DNA of 64,000 nt. Origin: Bog-532 sp963833835 (GTDB lineage: Bacteria; Actinomycetota; Actinomycetes; Streptosporangiales; Streptosporangiaceae). The DNA lies in contig CAWHZI010000006.1 of the NCBI GenBank assembly GCA_963833835.1, positions 280,815-344,814 on the forward strand. Direction: 5' to 3'. Position numbers and translations under genes: made by a program. The notes beneath the pieces were generated by a model, which did no database searches, was not told the DNA's origin, and was given only the letters and a program-made list of their open reading frames with translations. This document shows, one piece after another, positions 51,443-60,746 of the stretch. Each line of letters starts with the position of its first letter. The first letter of the stretch is position 1.

Positions 51443-53160
51443 GCGAGCTGCGTGACCGGACGTTCGCCCGCTGGCTGGTCACCGACCGGGACGGGGCCGC
51501 CCGGGCCTGCGCCGGTCTGGCCCAGACCCTGACCCAGCTGAGCGCCAGCGCCGCGGACCGCGGCCGCACGGTGGCCACGCTGTGGGCCCACCTGCGGGAC
51601 CGGCCCGCCGCGATGATCACGTTCCGGCTCACCGACCCGGACGCCACCCACTGCACCGGCCTGCTGGCCGTGGACGACGAGATCGTGGCCCAGGTCCAGC
51701 TGCCTATCGAGGCGCCCGGCGGCCCGGCCCCGGACAGCCAGGTGCCGGAGTCCATCCCCGCGCTGCTCGACATCGTGGCCGGTCAGGACGCCGCGCTGAG
51801 CCGGCACCGGCAGGAGCTGGAGAACACCGACCAGGGCCTGCTCGCCCTGCACGCCGAGCTCGCCGATCAGGCCGAACAGCTCACCCGCAGCAGCGAGCGC
51901 CACCGGGAGCTGCTGGAGACCGAACAAGCGGCCCGCGCCGCGGCGGAGGCGGCTCGCACGGCGGCCGAAGCGGCCCGGGCCCGGCTGGCCTTCCTCAGCC
52001 ACGTGGGTGCCGTGCTGGGCGCCTCGCTCGATCATCGGCAGGTGCTGTCCCGGCTGTCCACCCTGCTGGTGCCCAGGTTCGCCAACCGTACCCAGGTGTG
52101 GCTGGTGACCGAGAGCGGTGAGCTGGAGCTGTACGGGTCGCCGGCCACCCTGCCCGGGGACCCGGCCGAGCCCGCCGCGCCGCCGGTAGTGCGCCGGGTC
52201 CGGGAGACCCGCCGGACCGAGCAGCTGACCCCGGGCATCGACACCAGCGAGCACGGCATGCTGGTTGTCCCGCTGGTCTCGCTGGGCACGGTCCTGGGCG
52301 TGCTCACCGTGACCCCGCCCAGCCGCCCGTTCGCCCACGACGACGTGGTGATCGTCAGCGAAACCGCGGGCCGGGCCGCCGCCGCGCTGGCCAACGCGCT
52401 GCGCTTCGAGCAGGAACGCGAGGTGGCCGAACAGCTCCAGCACGCCATGCTGACCGAGCTGCCGACCGGTCCCGGCGCGGACTGCGCCGCCCGCTACCTG
52501 CCCGCCGTGATCGGGCTGAACGTCGGCGGCGACTGGTACGACGCCTACCACCGGCCGGACGGCACGCTGGTCCTGGCCGTCGGCGACGTGGCCGGGCACG
52601 GGCTGGCCGCGGCCACGCTGATGGGCCAGCTCCGCACGGCCATGCGGGCCTACGCCATGGACCTGGCCGACCCGGGCGAGGTGCTGACCCGGCTGCACGC
52701 GCTGATCCGGCACCTGGACCCGGACCACTGCGCCACGGCCATCCTGGCCATGGTCACCCCGGGCGGCGAGATGAGCCTGGCCACCGCCGGTCATCCGCCG
52801 CCCCTGCTGCGGGACACCGACGGCACCGTGCGGCGGCTGGAGTACCAGGGCCCGATGCTCGGCCTGCCCATCGACCACACCTTCGAGGCCGCCACCGTGC
52901 GGCTGCGGCCCGGCGCCACCCTGCTCTTCTACACCGACGGCCTGGTCGAGCGGCGCGACGCCATCATCGACGCCGGCATCGACCAGCTCGCGGCGGCGTT
53001 CGCGGTCGCGCCCGGCAGTCCGGAGATCATCGCCGACACCGTATGTGAGGTCATGCTCCGGGACAGCAGCCGGGAGGACGACACCTGCCTGCTGGTCTGC
53101 CAGTTCACCCCGGAACGCGCCGTTGAGAGCGGTGAGCCCGCGCCGGAGCCCCGGCTATGA
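51439..53160 (+). CDS. GAF-PP2C phosphatase (RsbU-like)
   Basis: A 573-residue protein: an N-terminal domain (1-115), a coiled-coil rich in Glu/Ala/Arg (about 120-185), a GAF domain (about 190-330) and a SpoIIE phosphatase domain with intact metal motifs GGDWYDAY, VGDVAGHG, YTDGLVERR and REDDTCLL. In the Rsb pathway the RsbU-type phosphatase, activated by RsbT, dephosphorylates an anti-anti-sigma factor to switch on the stress sigma factor. No sigma or anti-sigma gene is in the window. Last gene of the operon. Confidence 0.9.
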   Translation: MSELRDRTFARWLVTDRDGAARACAGLAQTLTQLSASAADRGRTVATLWAHLRDRPAAMITFRLTDPDATHCTGLLAVDDEIVAQVQLPIEAPGGPAPDSQVPESIPALLDIVAGQDAALSRHRQELENTDQGLLALHAELADQAEQLTRSSERHRELLETEQAARAAAEAARTAAEAARARLAFLSHVGAVLGASLDHRQVLSRLSTLLVPRFANRTQVWLVTESGELELYGSPATLPGDPAEPAAPPVVRRVRETRRTEQLTPGIDTSEHGMLVVPLVSLGTVLGVLTVTPPSRPFAHDDVVIVSETAGRAAAALANALRFEQEREVAEQLQHAMLTELPTGPGADCAARYLPAVIGLNVGGDWYDAYHRPDGTLVLAVGDVAGHGLAAATLMGQLRTAMRAYAMDLADPGEVLTRLHALIRHLDPDHCATAILAMVTPGGEMSLATAGHPPPLLRDTDGTVRRLEYQGPMLGLPIDHTFEAATVRLRPGATLLFYTDGLVERRDAIIDAGIDQLAAAFAVAPGSPEIIADTVCEVMLRDSSREDDTCLLVCQFTPERAVESGEPAPEPRL

Positions 53161-53252
53161 GGCCCGGAGTCCCGGCTATGAGGCCCGGGGGCCCGGCCAG
53201 GAGCCCGGCCTGGGCCCTGCTCAGTGACCGCCGCGCCCGGTCCCGTCCCGCG

Positions 53253-53777
53253 TCACGCGGATATGGAGAAAGGGACGCCGCCCGGTCCTCTCACGCCGGC
53301 TCCGCCGTCCGAGGCCGACGGCAGCCCCTGCGGCTCGGCCGCGCGCTGGAAGGCGGCCAGACCCTCGGCCAGTTCGTCCCGCGCAGCCGGCGTCATCGCG
53401 TCCAGGACCTGGGCGATCTGTTCCTGGCGGGAGGTGCGGGCCTGCGCCAGCAGCGCTTCGCCCTCCGAGGTCAGGTGCAGGCTGACCGCGCGCCGGCTGG
53501 CGCGCCCGGTGTCCCGGGTGAGCAGGCCGGCCGCTTCCAGCCGGTCGCACAGCCGGCTGGCCGACGACGGCAGCGCGCCGAGTGCTTCGGCGAGCTGACT
53601 GAGGTTCAGCTCGCCGTACCGGCCGACCGCGGTGAGCGCCCGCAGCTGCGTGGGCGAGACGCGGACGTCCAGCGATTCCGCGACGTGAGCCCAGATTCCC
53701 ACCAGCGCCTCGGCGGCCGCCTCAACCTCGGCCGCCGCCCGCTGAGCTGCCTCGGGATCAGCCTTGTGCGAGGCCAT
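53253..53777 (-). CDS. MarR-family transcriptional regulator
   Basis: About 174 residues from ATG 53777 (a start at 53795 is possible). The MarR winged helix is clear: SPTQLRALTAVGRYGELNLSQLAEALGALPSSASRLCDRLEAAGLLTRD and the wing ASRRAVSLHLTSEGEAL. It is divergent from the SpoIIE-type gene at 53881, which it may control. The C-terminal 25 residues are low complexity. Confidence 0.88.
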   Translation of the reverse strand: MASHKADPEAAQRAAAEVEAAAEALVGIWAHVAESLDVRVSPTQLRALTAVGRYGELNLSQLAEALGALPSSASRLCDRLEAAGLLTRDTGRASRRAVSLHLTSEGEALLAQARTSRQEQIAQVLDAMTPAARDELAEGLAAFQRAAEPQGLPSASDGGAGVRGPGGVPFSISA

Positions 53778-53880
53778 AACTCCACTCTTGCACATTCAGG
53801 TGCCGCAAAGCACCCACCACCACGCCAACTTCCCCGCCCGGCCATGCCGGTCACCGGTTACGCAACGTTTGTGAGAACCC

Positions 53881-55170
53881 ATGCCTGAAGACCGCGCCAA
53901 CGTCAGCAGCGCAGGCCGCGTCACCGTCGAGAACGCCATCTGGGCCGCCCGGCCGCCCTTCGTCGTCCCGGCCGCCCGCGATGCGATCGACGCCTGGCTC
54001 GGGGTGTCCGGGACCGAGGTCCTGCTCATCGACTACCACCAGTCGCACCTGGTCCCGTTCGGCGACGGCACCGGCGGGCCCGCCGTCACGGTCAACGCCC
54101 ATCCGGCCGGCCAGGCCTACGCCTCGATGCGCCTGGTCCGCGACGATGATCACCTTTTCCTCCCGCTGGCCGTGTACGGGGAGCGGATCGGGGTGCTCTC
54201 CGTCCGGCTGCTCCCTGGTCTGCAAACCAGCCTGCAAACCAGCCAGGAGACCAGCCACGAGGCCAGCCAGGAAGCCGGCCCGGCTCTGGAAGACGATCTC
54301 GCCGTGGTCGCGGACACGCTGGCCCGGGCCATGCGCCTGGCCGACCTGGCCACCGACATCTACCGGGAGGTCCGGCGGCGCAAGCGGCTCACCATCGCCG
54401 CCGAGCTGCAGTGGGAGCTGCTCCCCGGCCGCACCTGCTCGGGCGAGGAGTTCTCACTGGCGGGCCAGCTCGAACCGGCTTACACCGTCTCCGGCGACAA
54501 CTTCGACTGGTCGCTGTCCCGGCAGTACCTGACGGTGTCGGTCAGCGCGGGCATGAGCAGCGGCATCGGCGCCGCGCTGCTGACCCAGCTCACGGTCAAC
54601 TCGCTCCGCAACGCCCGCCGGTCCGGGGCCGGTCCCGCCGAAGCGGCCGAGCTGGCCAACGGCATCGTCTACTCCCAGTACGGCGGCAAGGTCCATTCGT
54701 CCACGCTGCTGCTCCACATCGCGCTGTCCACCGGGGAAGCCGAGGTGGTCGACGCGGGTTCGCCGCGCATGCTCCGCGTCCGCCGCGGTGAGATCGAGCC
54801 GATGGCGTTCGACGAGCAGATGCCCCTGGGCATGTTCAGCGACACCCGCTACCGCACCCAGTCGCTCAGGCTGCTGCCCGGCGACCGCCTGATCATCGTC
54901 AGCGACGGCCTGCACAACGCGCGGAACGCCAAGGGCCAGGTCTACGGCCAGGTCCCGCTGGGTGCCGCGCTCCGGAGTGCCCGCCTGCAGGACCCCAACG
55001 AGACCGTGCGTTTCCTCATCAGCGACCTGCTGGCCTATCACGAAGGTTCCGACCTGTCCGACGACGCGATCGCCGTCTGCCTGGACTGGACCGGCACCTC
55101 CGTGCAACCGATTGCGGCGGCCAGCGGAAATGTCACCGGTTTCATTCGTCCCGGCGGACACGTCACCTGA
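53881..55170 (+). CDS. SpoIIE-type PP2C phosphatase with altered metal motif
   Basis: A 429-residue protein: an N-terminal GAF-like domain (about 25-150, with a Gln/Thr/Ser repeat LQTSLQTSQETSHEASQEA near residue 125), a linker helix, and a SpoIIE phosphatase fold from about residue 185. SGDNFDWSL and SDDAIAVCLDW keep metal aspartates, but the GDVxGHG motif reads SAGMSSG, so one metal Asp is missing. Many actinobacterial relatives share this deviation. Activity may be altered. It probably acts in the same partner-switching network as the preceding operon. Confidence 0.83.
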   Translation: MPEDRANVSSAGRVTVENAIWAARPPFVVPAARDAIDAWLGVSGTEVLLIDYHQSHLVPFGDGTGGPAVTVNAHPAGQAYASMRLVRDDDHLFLPLAVYGERIGVLSVRLLPGLQTSLQTSQETSHEASQEAGPALEDDLAVVADTLARAMRLADLATDIYREVRRRKRLTIAAELQWELLPGRTCSGEEFSLAGQLEPAYTVSGDNFDWSLSRQYLTVSVSAGMSSGIGAALLTQLTVNSLRNARRSGAGPAEAAELANGIVYSQYGGKVHSSTLLLHIALSTGEAEVVDAGSPRMLRVRRGEIEPMAFDEQMPLGMFSDTRYRTQSLRLLPGDRLIIVSDGLHNARNAKGQVYGQVPLGAALRSARLQDPNETVRFLISDLLAYHEGSDLSDDAIAVCLDWTGTSVQPIAAASGNVTGFIRPGGHVT

Positions 55171-55691
55171 TGTCATGACTTGATGACGGATGACCGGGCT
55201 TGTATTGTGACGCCATGCGGCGGCGTCGCACCGCGCGGTGCCCCCGTCCGCGCGAGTCCGCTAGCCACCCGGTCCCCCGTCCGTGTGGCCCAGCAGGGCG
55301 ACGCCGCCGCACACTATTAGCCGGGGGGACGACCCCCCGAACCCCCGCGCGGCCCTGCCGCCGCCCGCACTCCCCGCCGACGGCCATCACCCCGCCGTAC
55401 CGGCTCGCCCACTGTCCCGCTCCGGCACGCGCCGTCGGCCCGGTCCCGTCCGCACCACTTCCCTTTTTCCGCTTTAATTTTCTCTCCCCCCGTCCCAGCA
55501 CGCTGCAGACTCAACGAATGGCGCGGCTCTCGCCCGGGGCCGACGTCAAGGCTCGGGCGCAGCACTGGCTCCCTCGTCCCAGGCATCCCAACCACCCCGC
55601 GCTTACCACTCACCCGGGCTCCCCGCACCCCCGGGCTCCCCGGGCCGCTGAGCAAGCGTGCCGAGGCCGACGCCCGGCCCACCTCTGACCC
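55171..55691. other. C-rich intergenic region
   Basis: About 520 bases, very C/G-rich with a pyrimidine-rich stretch near 55440-55500. Open frames here encode Pro/Arg-rich sequence without family features. They look like composition artefacts, so no gene is called. Confidence 0.5.
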
Positions 55692-56312
55692 CTAGCTGGG
55701 CAGTTGCTGGGGCGGCTTGCCTTTCAGGTGGCGGATGACGTCGCGCCGCGCGGCATCGTGCATGGTGGCCGGGACCCGCCAGATGTCGATGGTGCCGAAG
55801 ACGCCGGCGGCCCGGACGTTGATGGTGGGGGCGTCGGGCGCGGTGACGTCGTTGCCCCAGTCGCGCCGGTGGCCGAACAAGGTCAGCCCGCTCACATCGA
55901 CGTTCACGCCCTCCGGGACGTAGACGTCGATGTTGCCGCAGACCGCGAGGATGACCATGGCGGTCTGCGGCCGGTCGATGATGGCTTCGCGCAGGTCGAG
56001 GTCCACGTCGGCGAACGTGGTGACCGCCGCGGTCCAGCCCCGCAGCCGCAGCCGGCCGCGCCGGACCACGTGCCCGAACAACCCGGTGGTGAACCGGGCG
56101 GCCTGGCGGGGCGACCCGGGCGCCTGGGCCGGGAGCCGGGGCAGGTCATCCTGGATCCGGGTCAGGTCGGTGCCGACCCGGGCGGCGAGCGCGGCCTCGG
56201 CCCGGGCCTCGAACTCCTCCGGCGTCAGGCGGCCCGCCAGCAGGTGCTCGCGCAGCAGCACCACGGTCTGTTCCCGTTCGGCGTCGGAGACGCGGACCGG
56301 CCGTTCGTCCAT
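55692..56312 (-). CDS. DUF1707 domain protein with LiaF-like C-terminus
   Basis: A 206-residue protein. Residues 5-55 are the actinobacterial DUF1707 domain (VRVSDAEREQTVVLLREHLLAGRLTPEEFEARAE, abbreviated here by its ends). The C-terminal half, from DVDLDLREAII to GTIDIWRVP, is a beta-helical cell-wall-active antibiotics response (LiaF-type) domain with FGHRRDWG. These proteins are linked to envelope-stress sensing; the precise role is unknown. Divergent from the MFS gene. Confidence 0.88.
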   Translation of the reverse strand: MDERPVRVSDAEREQTVVLLREHLLAGRLTPEEFEARAEAALAARVGTDLTRIQDDLPRLPAQAPGSPRQAARFTTGLFGHVVRRGRLRLRGWTAAVTTFADVDLDLREAIIDRPQTAMVILAVCGNIDVYVPEGVNVDVSGLTLFGHRRDWGNDVTAPDAPTINVRAAGVFGTIDIWRVPATMHDAARRDVIRHLKGKPPQQLPS

Positions 56313-56521
56313 GCCACCACGGTAAAGGAGTGATCACCCGCGGGCCAGGATCACCCCGGGCGGCTACGTCTACGTGTTTAACCAAACTAACGACATCGTG
56401 AGCCCGGATAAGGGTTATAGGGGTAGGAAAAAATAGGTCACCAAGCAGGTCGGAAGCGGTGTGCTTCCCGACGACGGGGGTAAAGAGGCGCTCAGGAAAA
56501 ACGCCAAGACGGAGGTAGACA

Positions 56522-58039
56522 ATGGCGTCAGCGACCAATACCGCCGAAGCGCCGGTGATCCGCAGCACCATTCCCGCCCGGATCGACCGCCTGCCTTGGT
56601 CGAGATTCCACACCAGGATGATCATCGCGCTGGGAGTGGCCTGGGTCCTGGATGGCCTGGAGATCACCATCGCGGCCAACGTGGTCCCTGACCTGACCGA
56701 AAAGACCACGCTCCATCTGAGCACCTCGCAGGCCGGCAGCATCGCCTCCTGGTACCTGATCGGCGAGGTCATCGGTGCGCTGTTCTTCGGCCGGCTGTCG
56801 GACAAGCTGGGCCGGCGCAACCTGTTCATGGTGACGCTGGCCGTCTACCTCATCGGCAGCGGCCTGACCGCGGTGACCATGGCGGGCAGCGGCTGGATTG
56901 TCTTCCTGTACGCCACCCGGATTCTGGCCGGCATGGGCATCGGCGGCGAGTACGCCGCGATCAACTCGGCCATCGACGAGATGATCCCGGCCCGGTTCCG
57001 GGGCCGGGTGGACATCGCGATCAACGGGACCTACTGGGGCGGAGCGCTCATCGGCACGGCCGCCACGCTGGTCGCGCTGAACCACCTGCCCGCCGACTGG
57101 GGCTGGCGGACCGCGTTCCTGGTCGGCCCGGTGCTGGCCCTGTCCATCATCTATGTCCGGCGGAACCTGCCGGAAAGCCCGCGCTGGCAGATCATGCACG
57201 GCCACGAAGAGGCCGCCGAAGGCAGCATCCGCGCGATCGAGCACGACGTCGAGCAGAGCCGGGGCCCGGTAGCGCCGGTGGACGACGACGCGGCCATCGA
57301 GATCAGGCCCGCGACCCAGATCGGCTATCTCGCCCTGGCCCGCTCGCTGTTCAGGCACTATCCGGGGCGGTCCACGCTGGTCGCGGCGTTGATGATCACG
57401 CAGTCCTTCCTCTACAACGCGATCTTCTTCACCTACGGCCTGGTGCTGAAGTTCTTCTTCCACGTCCCGTCGACCAGCGTGCCGTACTACTACTTCGCGT
57501 TCGCGGCCGGCAACCTGCTCGGGCCGCTCACCATCGGCCGGCTGTTCGACACCCTGGGCCGGAAGAAGATGATCGCCGGTACCTACATCACCTCCGGGAT
57601 CCTGCTGGTGATCACCGCCATCCTGTTCAAGCAGGGTGTGTTCAACGCCACCACCCAGACGATCGCCTGGGCGGTGATCTTCTTCTTCGCCTCGGCCGGG
57701 GCCAGCGCCGGCTACCTGACCGCCAGCGAGGTCTTCCCGCTGGAGGTCCGGGCCAAGGCCATCGCGGTGTTCTTCGCCATCGCCCAGTTCTTCGGCTGGC
57801 TGGGCGTCAAGCTGTACAGCAGCCTCATCGGCACCGGCAACGACCCGAACAAGCTCTTCGTCGGCTATCTCATCGGGGCGGGCGCGATGATCATCGGTGG
57901 CCTGGTCGAGATCTTCCTCGGGGTCGCGGCCGAAGGTAAATCGCTGGAGGACGTGGCCAGCCCGCTGTCCATGGTCCGCAGTGAGGGTGCCGCTGCGGCC
58001 AGGGGAGGCGCCCGGGGATTTCCCCCTGCTCCGAGTTAG
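56522..58039 (+). CDS. MFS transporter (metabolite:H+ symporter-like)
   Basis: A 505-residue protein with twelve helices. The start is WVLDGLEITIAANVVPDL; the signature GRLSDKLGRRNLF follows helix 2, with RILAGMGIGGEYAAINSAIDEM in helix 4, and a large central loop with an acidic stretch. These are marks of sugar or organic-acid importers of the MFS (SV2/AAHS-like) group. GGAGGTAGACA precedes the ATG. It lies just upstream of a LacI-regulated carbohydrate unit but is separated from it by a terminator-sized gap. Confidence 0.87.
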   Translation: MASATNTAEAPVIRSTIPARIDRLPWSRFHTRMIIALGVAWVLDGLEITIAANVVPDLTEKTTLHLSTSQAGSIASWYLIGEVIGALFFGRLSDKLGRRNLFMVTLAVYLIGSGLTAVTMAGSGWIVFLYATRILAGMGIGGEYAAINSAIDEMIPARFRGRVDIAINGTYWGGALIGTAATLVALNHLPADWGWRTAFLVGPVLALSIIYVRRNLPESPRWQIMHGHEEAAEGSIRAIEHDVEQSRGPVAPVDDDAAIEIRPATQIGYLALARSLFRHYPGRSTLVAALMITQSFLYNAIFFTYGLVLKFFFHVPSTSVPYYYFAFAAGNLLGPLTIGRLFDTLGRKKMIAGTYITSGILLVITAILFKQGVFNATTQTIAWAVIFFFASAGASAGYLTASEVFPLEVRAKAIAVFFAIAQFFGWLGVKLYSSLIGTGNDPNKLFVGYLIGAGAMIIGGLVEIFLGVAAEGKSLEDVASPLSMVRSEGAAAARGGARGFPPAPS

Positions 58040-58229
58040 AACCACCCGGGCCGGACCTCCGTCGGCCCGCAGACCCGCCCGGGCCCGCCACCGCCATCAC
58101 GCGGCTGGCGGGCCCGCGGCCGTTCCGGCCGCCCGCGGTTCCGGCCGCTGTCCCTCTCAGTAGTCCCGCGGCCGTCCCGGCCGTCACTGGCCGTTCCAGT
58201 AGGCCCGCCGCCGTCCCGTACGCGCATTG

Positions 58230-58274
58230 TTGACGTCCTGATCAACGCGTAGCTACGATGCGGTAATCGATTAC
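58230..58274 (+). promoter_or_regulatory. Promoter with LacI-type operator before DUF2961-lacI
   Basis: TTGACG (58230-58235), 18 bases, TACGAT (58254-58259) form a promoter. GTAATCGATTAC at 58263-58274 is a perfect 12-base palindrome over the transcription start; a central CG within AT-rich arms is typical for LacI-family operators. The lacI gene is the second gene of the unit, so negative autoregulation is expected. Confidence 0.72.
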
Positions 58275-58278
58275 TCGG

Positions 58279-58345
58279 CTGAACCCCGGGGCTTAACCCG
58301 GGACTAAACCCGGGGCTGAACTCGGAGCCGAACTCAGGGCTGAGG
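58279..58345 (+). repeat. Degenerate tandem repeat in the 5' leader
   Basis: Five to six diverged copies of a 12-14 base unit (CCCGGGGCTTAA, CCCGGGACTAAA, CCCGGGGCTGAA, CTCGGAGCCGAA, CTCAGGGCTGAG) run between the operator and the first gene. The units pair with each other, so the leader RNA may be structured. Confidence 0.5.
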
Positions 58346-58367
58346 TGCGCATGTCGGCTGGTGTCGG

Positions 58368-59473
58368 ATGACCGGGGTCGGGGGGCTGTCCCGGCTGACC
58401 GGGGCGCAGTCCCGGACCATCTCGCCGGAGAACCGCACCGGAGCCAAGGGCGCGGCCGCCCAGGACACCGACGGGGTCGCCGCCGCGGCCGCCCGCGATC
58501 TGGGCCCGGGCTGGAAGATCTCGCCGTTCGTCTACATCGAGCCCGGCGCCACCCTGGACCTGGCCGACATCGACGGCCCGGGGGTGATCCGGCAGATCTG
58601 GCTGACCCCGGCGGGCTGCCCCTGGCGGCAGCTGATCCTGCGCGTCTACTGGGACGGCCAGCGGGAGCCTGCGGTCGAATGCCCGCTCGGTGACTTCTTC
58701 GCCTCCGGCTGGGGTGGCCTGGCCTGGAGCGGGCACGCCCAGATCTCTTCGCTGCCGGTGTGCGTGAACCCGGGCAGCGCGCTGAACAGCTTCTGGGAGA
58801 TGCCGTTCCGGGGCCGGTGCCGGGTGACATGTGAGAACCGATCGGCCGAGCAGGCCCGGATCTACTACCAGATCAACTACGAGCTGGATGAGGTCCCGGC
58901 CGACGCGGCCTACTTCCACGCCCAGTTCCGCCGCAGCAACCCGCTGGCCTACGGGACCGAGCACACCATCCTGGACCAGGTCAGCGGGCGCGGCCACTAC
59001 GTCGGCACCTCGATCGCGTGGGGTTCCAACAGCGGTGGCTGGTGGGGCGAGGGTGAGCTGAAGTTCTTCCTCGACGGCGACGGCGACGGCGACGGGGCGA
59101 CGGGAACGGGAACGGGCCGACCATCGCCAGCACCGGCACCGAGGACTACTTCCTCGGCTCCTACAACTTCTGGGTCAACCACAGCTACCAGACCTTCACC
59201 ACGCCCTATTCCGGCCTGCCGCTGGCCTTCATCCCGGACGGGACCGACCCGAACCTTACCCAGAGCCGGTTCAGCATGTACCGCTGGCACCTGACCGACC
59301 CGATCCGGTTCGGTACCGACCTGCGGGTCACCATGCAGGCGCTGGGCTGGCGGTCCGGCGGCCGCTACCTGCCGCTGCAGGACGACATCGCCAGCGTCGC
59401 GTACTGGTACCAGACCCTGCCGGCCGGCCCGTTCCCCGTTTTGCCGGACGCGGATGGACTGGAGATCATCTAG
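58368..59473 (+). pseudogene. DUF2961 carbohydrate-active protein, frameshifted at a GACGGC repeat
   Basis: ATG 58368 opens a DUF2961 protein (GGLSRLTGAQSRTISPENRTG, ISPFVYIEPGATLDLADIDGPGVIRQIW). The frame breaks at a GACGGC/GACGGG hexanucleotide tract at 59080-59110. The remaining domain (TGTEDYFLGSYNFWVNHSY, SMYRWHLTDPIRF) continues in another frame to the TAG at 59471-59473. Restoring the frame gives about 368 residues, the normal size. DUF2961 enzymes include fructan and arabinan anhydrolases and alpha-fructosidases. A six-codon frame (58351-58371) overlaps the start and could couple translation. Confidence 0.78.
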
Positions 59474-59475
59474 CC

Positions 59476-60489
59476 ATGCCGCCGGAACGCCCTCGCACAG
59501 TACGGATCAAAGACGTGGCCGAGCGGGCGCAGGTGTCCGTGGCCACGGTGTCGCGGGTCCTCAACGGGGACGCCAAGGTCGACCCGGAGCTGGGCCGCCG
59601 GGTGCGCTCGGCCGTGGCCGAGCTGGGCTACCGGCCGAACCGGCTGGCCCGGAACCTGCGCCGCCAGCAGATGGAAGCGCTGGGGATCGTGGTCCCGGAC
59701 ATCGAGAACCCGCACTTCGCCGAAGTGGTCCGGGTCATCGAGGTCGTGGCGCTGAACATGGGCTACCGGGTCCTGGTCTGCAACACCGACGAGGACGGCG
59801 CCCGGCAGGCGGCCTGCCTTTCCATGCTGGCCGACGAGCGGGTCAGCGGCATCGTGCTGTCCCCGTCCGACCCGGACGGCAGCATCGACGAACTGCGGGA
59901 CCTGGGCATCCCGGTCGTCACCCTCGACCGCGCGCTCGAGCGGGCCACCACCGACCTGATCGTGGCCGACAACGTGCCCGCGGTGCGGACCGCGACCCAG
60001 CGGCTGATCGACGCCGGGCACCGGCGCATCGCGTTCGTGGGCGGCCGGTTGGAGGTCGAGACCGGCAGCGAGCGGCAAGAGGGCTACCTGGCCGCGGTCG
60101 AGCCGGCCGGCCTGGAGCCGATCATGGCCGACGGCGGGTTCCGCCGGGACGCGGCCCGCGGTGCGGTACGCGAGCTGCTCGGCCGGCCGGACCCGCCCAG
60201 CGCCCTGATGGTGGCCAACAACCTGATGGCGCTGGGCGCGCTGCAGGCCATCCGTGATCACGGGCTGCGCTCTCCGGACGACATCGCGGTCATCGCCGTG
60301 GACAACCCCGACTGGGCTGAACTGCTCGACCCGCCCCTGACCGTGCTGGCTCAGCCGATCCGGCCGATGGCCACCCAGGCCGCCGAGCTGCTGATCCGCC
60401 GGGCTACGGGGGAGGAGTTCGCCCCGGTCCACCAGGTCTATCCGCTGGAATTGATTATCCGCCGCTCGTGCGGCACCGCCAAGCATTAG
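59476..60489 (+). CDS. LacI-family transcriptional regulator
   Basis: A 337-residue LacI/GalR protein. The HTH RIKDVAERAQVSVATVSRVLNG is at the N-terminus, followed by the hinge RPNRLARNLRRQ and a periplasmic-binding-protein-like sugar domain. It begins 2 bases after the DUF2961 stop, so it is co-transcribed. The palindrome at 58263-58274 is its likely operator. The inducer should be the sugar handled by the unit. Confidence 0.93.
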   Translation: MPPERPRTVRIKDVAERAQVSVATVSRVLNGDAKVDPELGRRVRSAVAELGYRPNRLARNLRRQQMEALGIVVPDIENPHFAEVVRVIEVVALNMGYRVLVCNTDEDGARQAACLSMLADERVSGIVLSPSDPDGSIDELRDLGIPVVTLDRALERATTDLIVADNVPAVRTATQRLIDAGHRRIAFVGGRLEVETGSERQEGYLAAVEPAGLEPIMADGGFRRDAARGAVRELLGRPDPPSALMVANNLMALGALQAIRDHGLRSPDDIAVIAVDNPDWAELLDPPLTVLAQPIRPMATQAAELLIRRATGEEFAPVHQVYPLELIIRRSCGTAKH

Positions 60490-60512
60490 CTCCCCCGGAA
60501 GGAAGGCTCCTC

Positions 60513-60746
60513 ATGGCACGTATCGCCATCGCCACCGCGTCCGACGGCCGTGATTTCGTCCATGAGGAGGTGGGCCCGTTCGGGCTCGAGGTACAGGGCC
60601 GGCTGGTGGCCGCGCTGCGCGAGGCGGGCCACGAGGTCATCACCGGTGACGGCGATCTGCGCGCAACGGCCCATTGGGATCAGGTGCCGGTTCAGGTAGT
60701 GTCCGTGGCGTGGCCCAGGCCGGGAAGCTGCTCGTTCGCGCCCTGA
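60513..60746 (+). pseudogene. 5' fragment of an L-fucose isomerase-like gene
   Basis: After GGAAGGAAGG, ATG 60513 begins MARIAIATASDGRDFVHEEV and continues through VAALREAGHEVITGD, the N-terminus of fucose/arabinose isomerase-like proteins (normally about 450-500 residues). Similarity stops near 60660. The frame then runs into unrelated sequence ending at 60746, overlapping the next gene. So only the first 50 residues remain, and the rest appears deleted. Confidence 0.6.

Noticed and set aside
55200..55688. 162-residue open frame after the SpoIIE-type gene
   Set aside because: Pro/Arg/His-rich, no ribosome site or family marks; it reflects C-rich composition.
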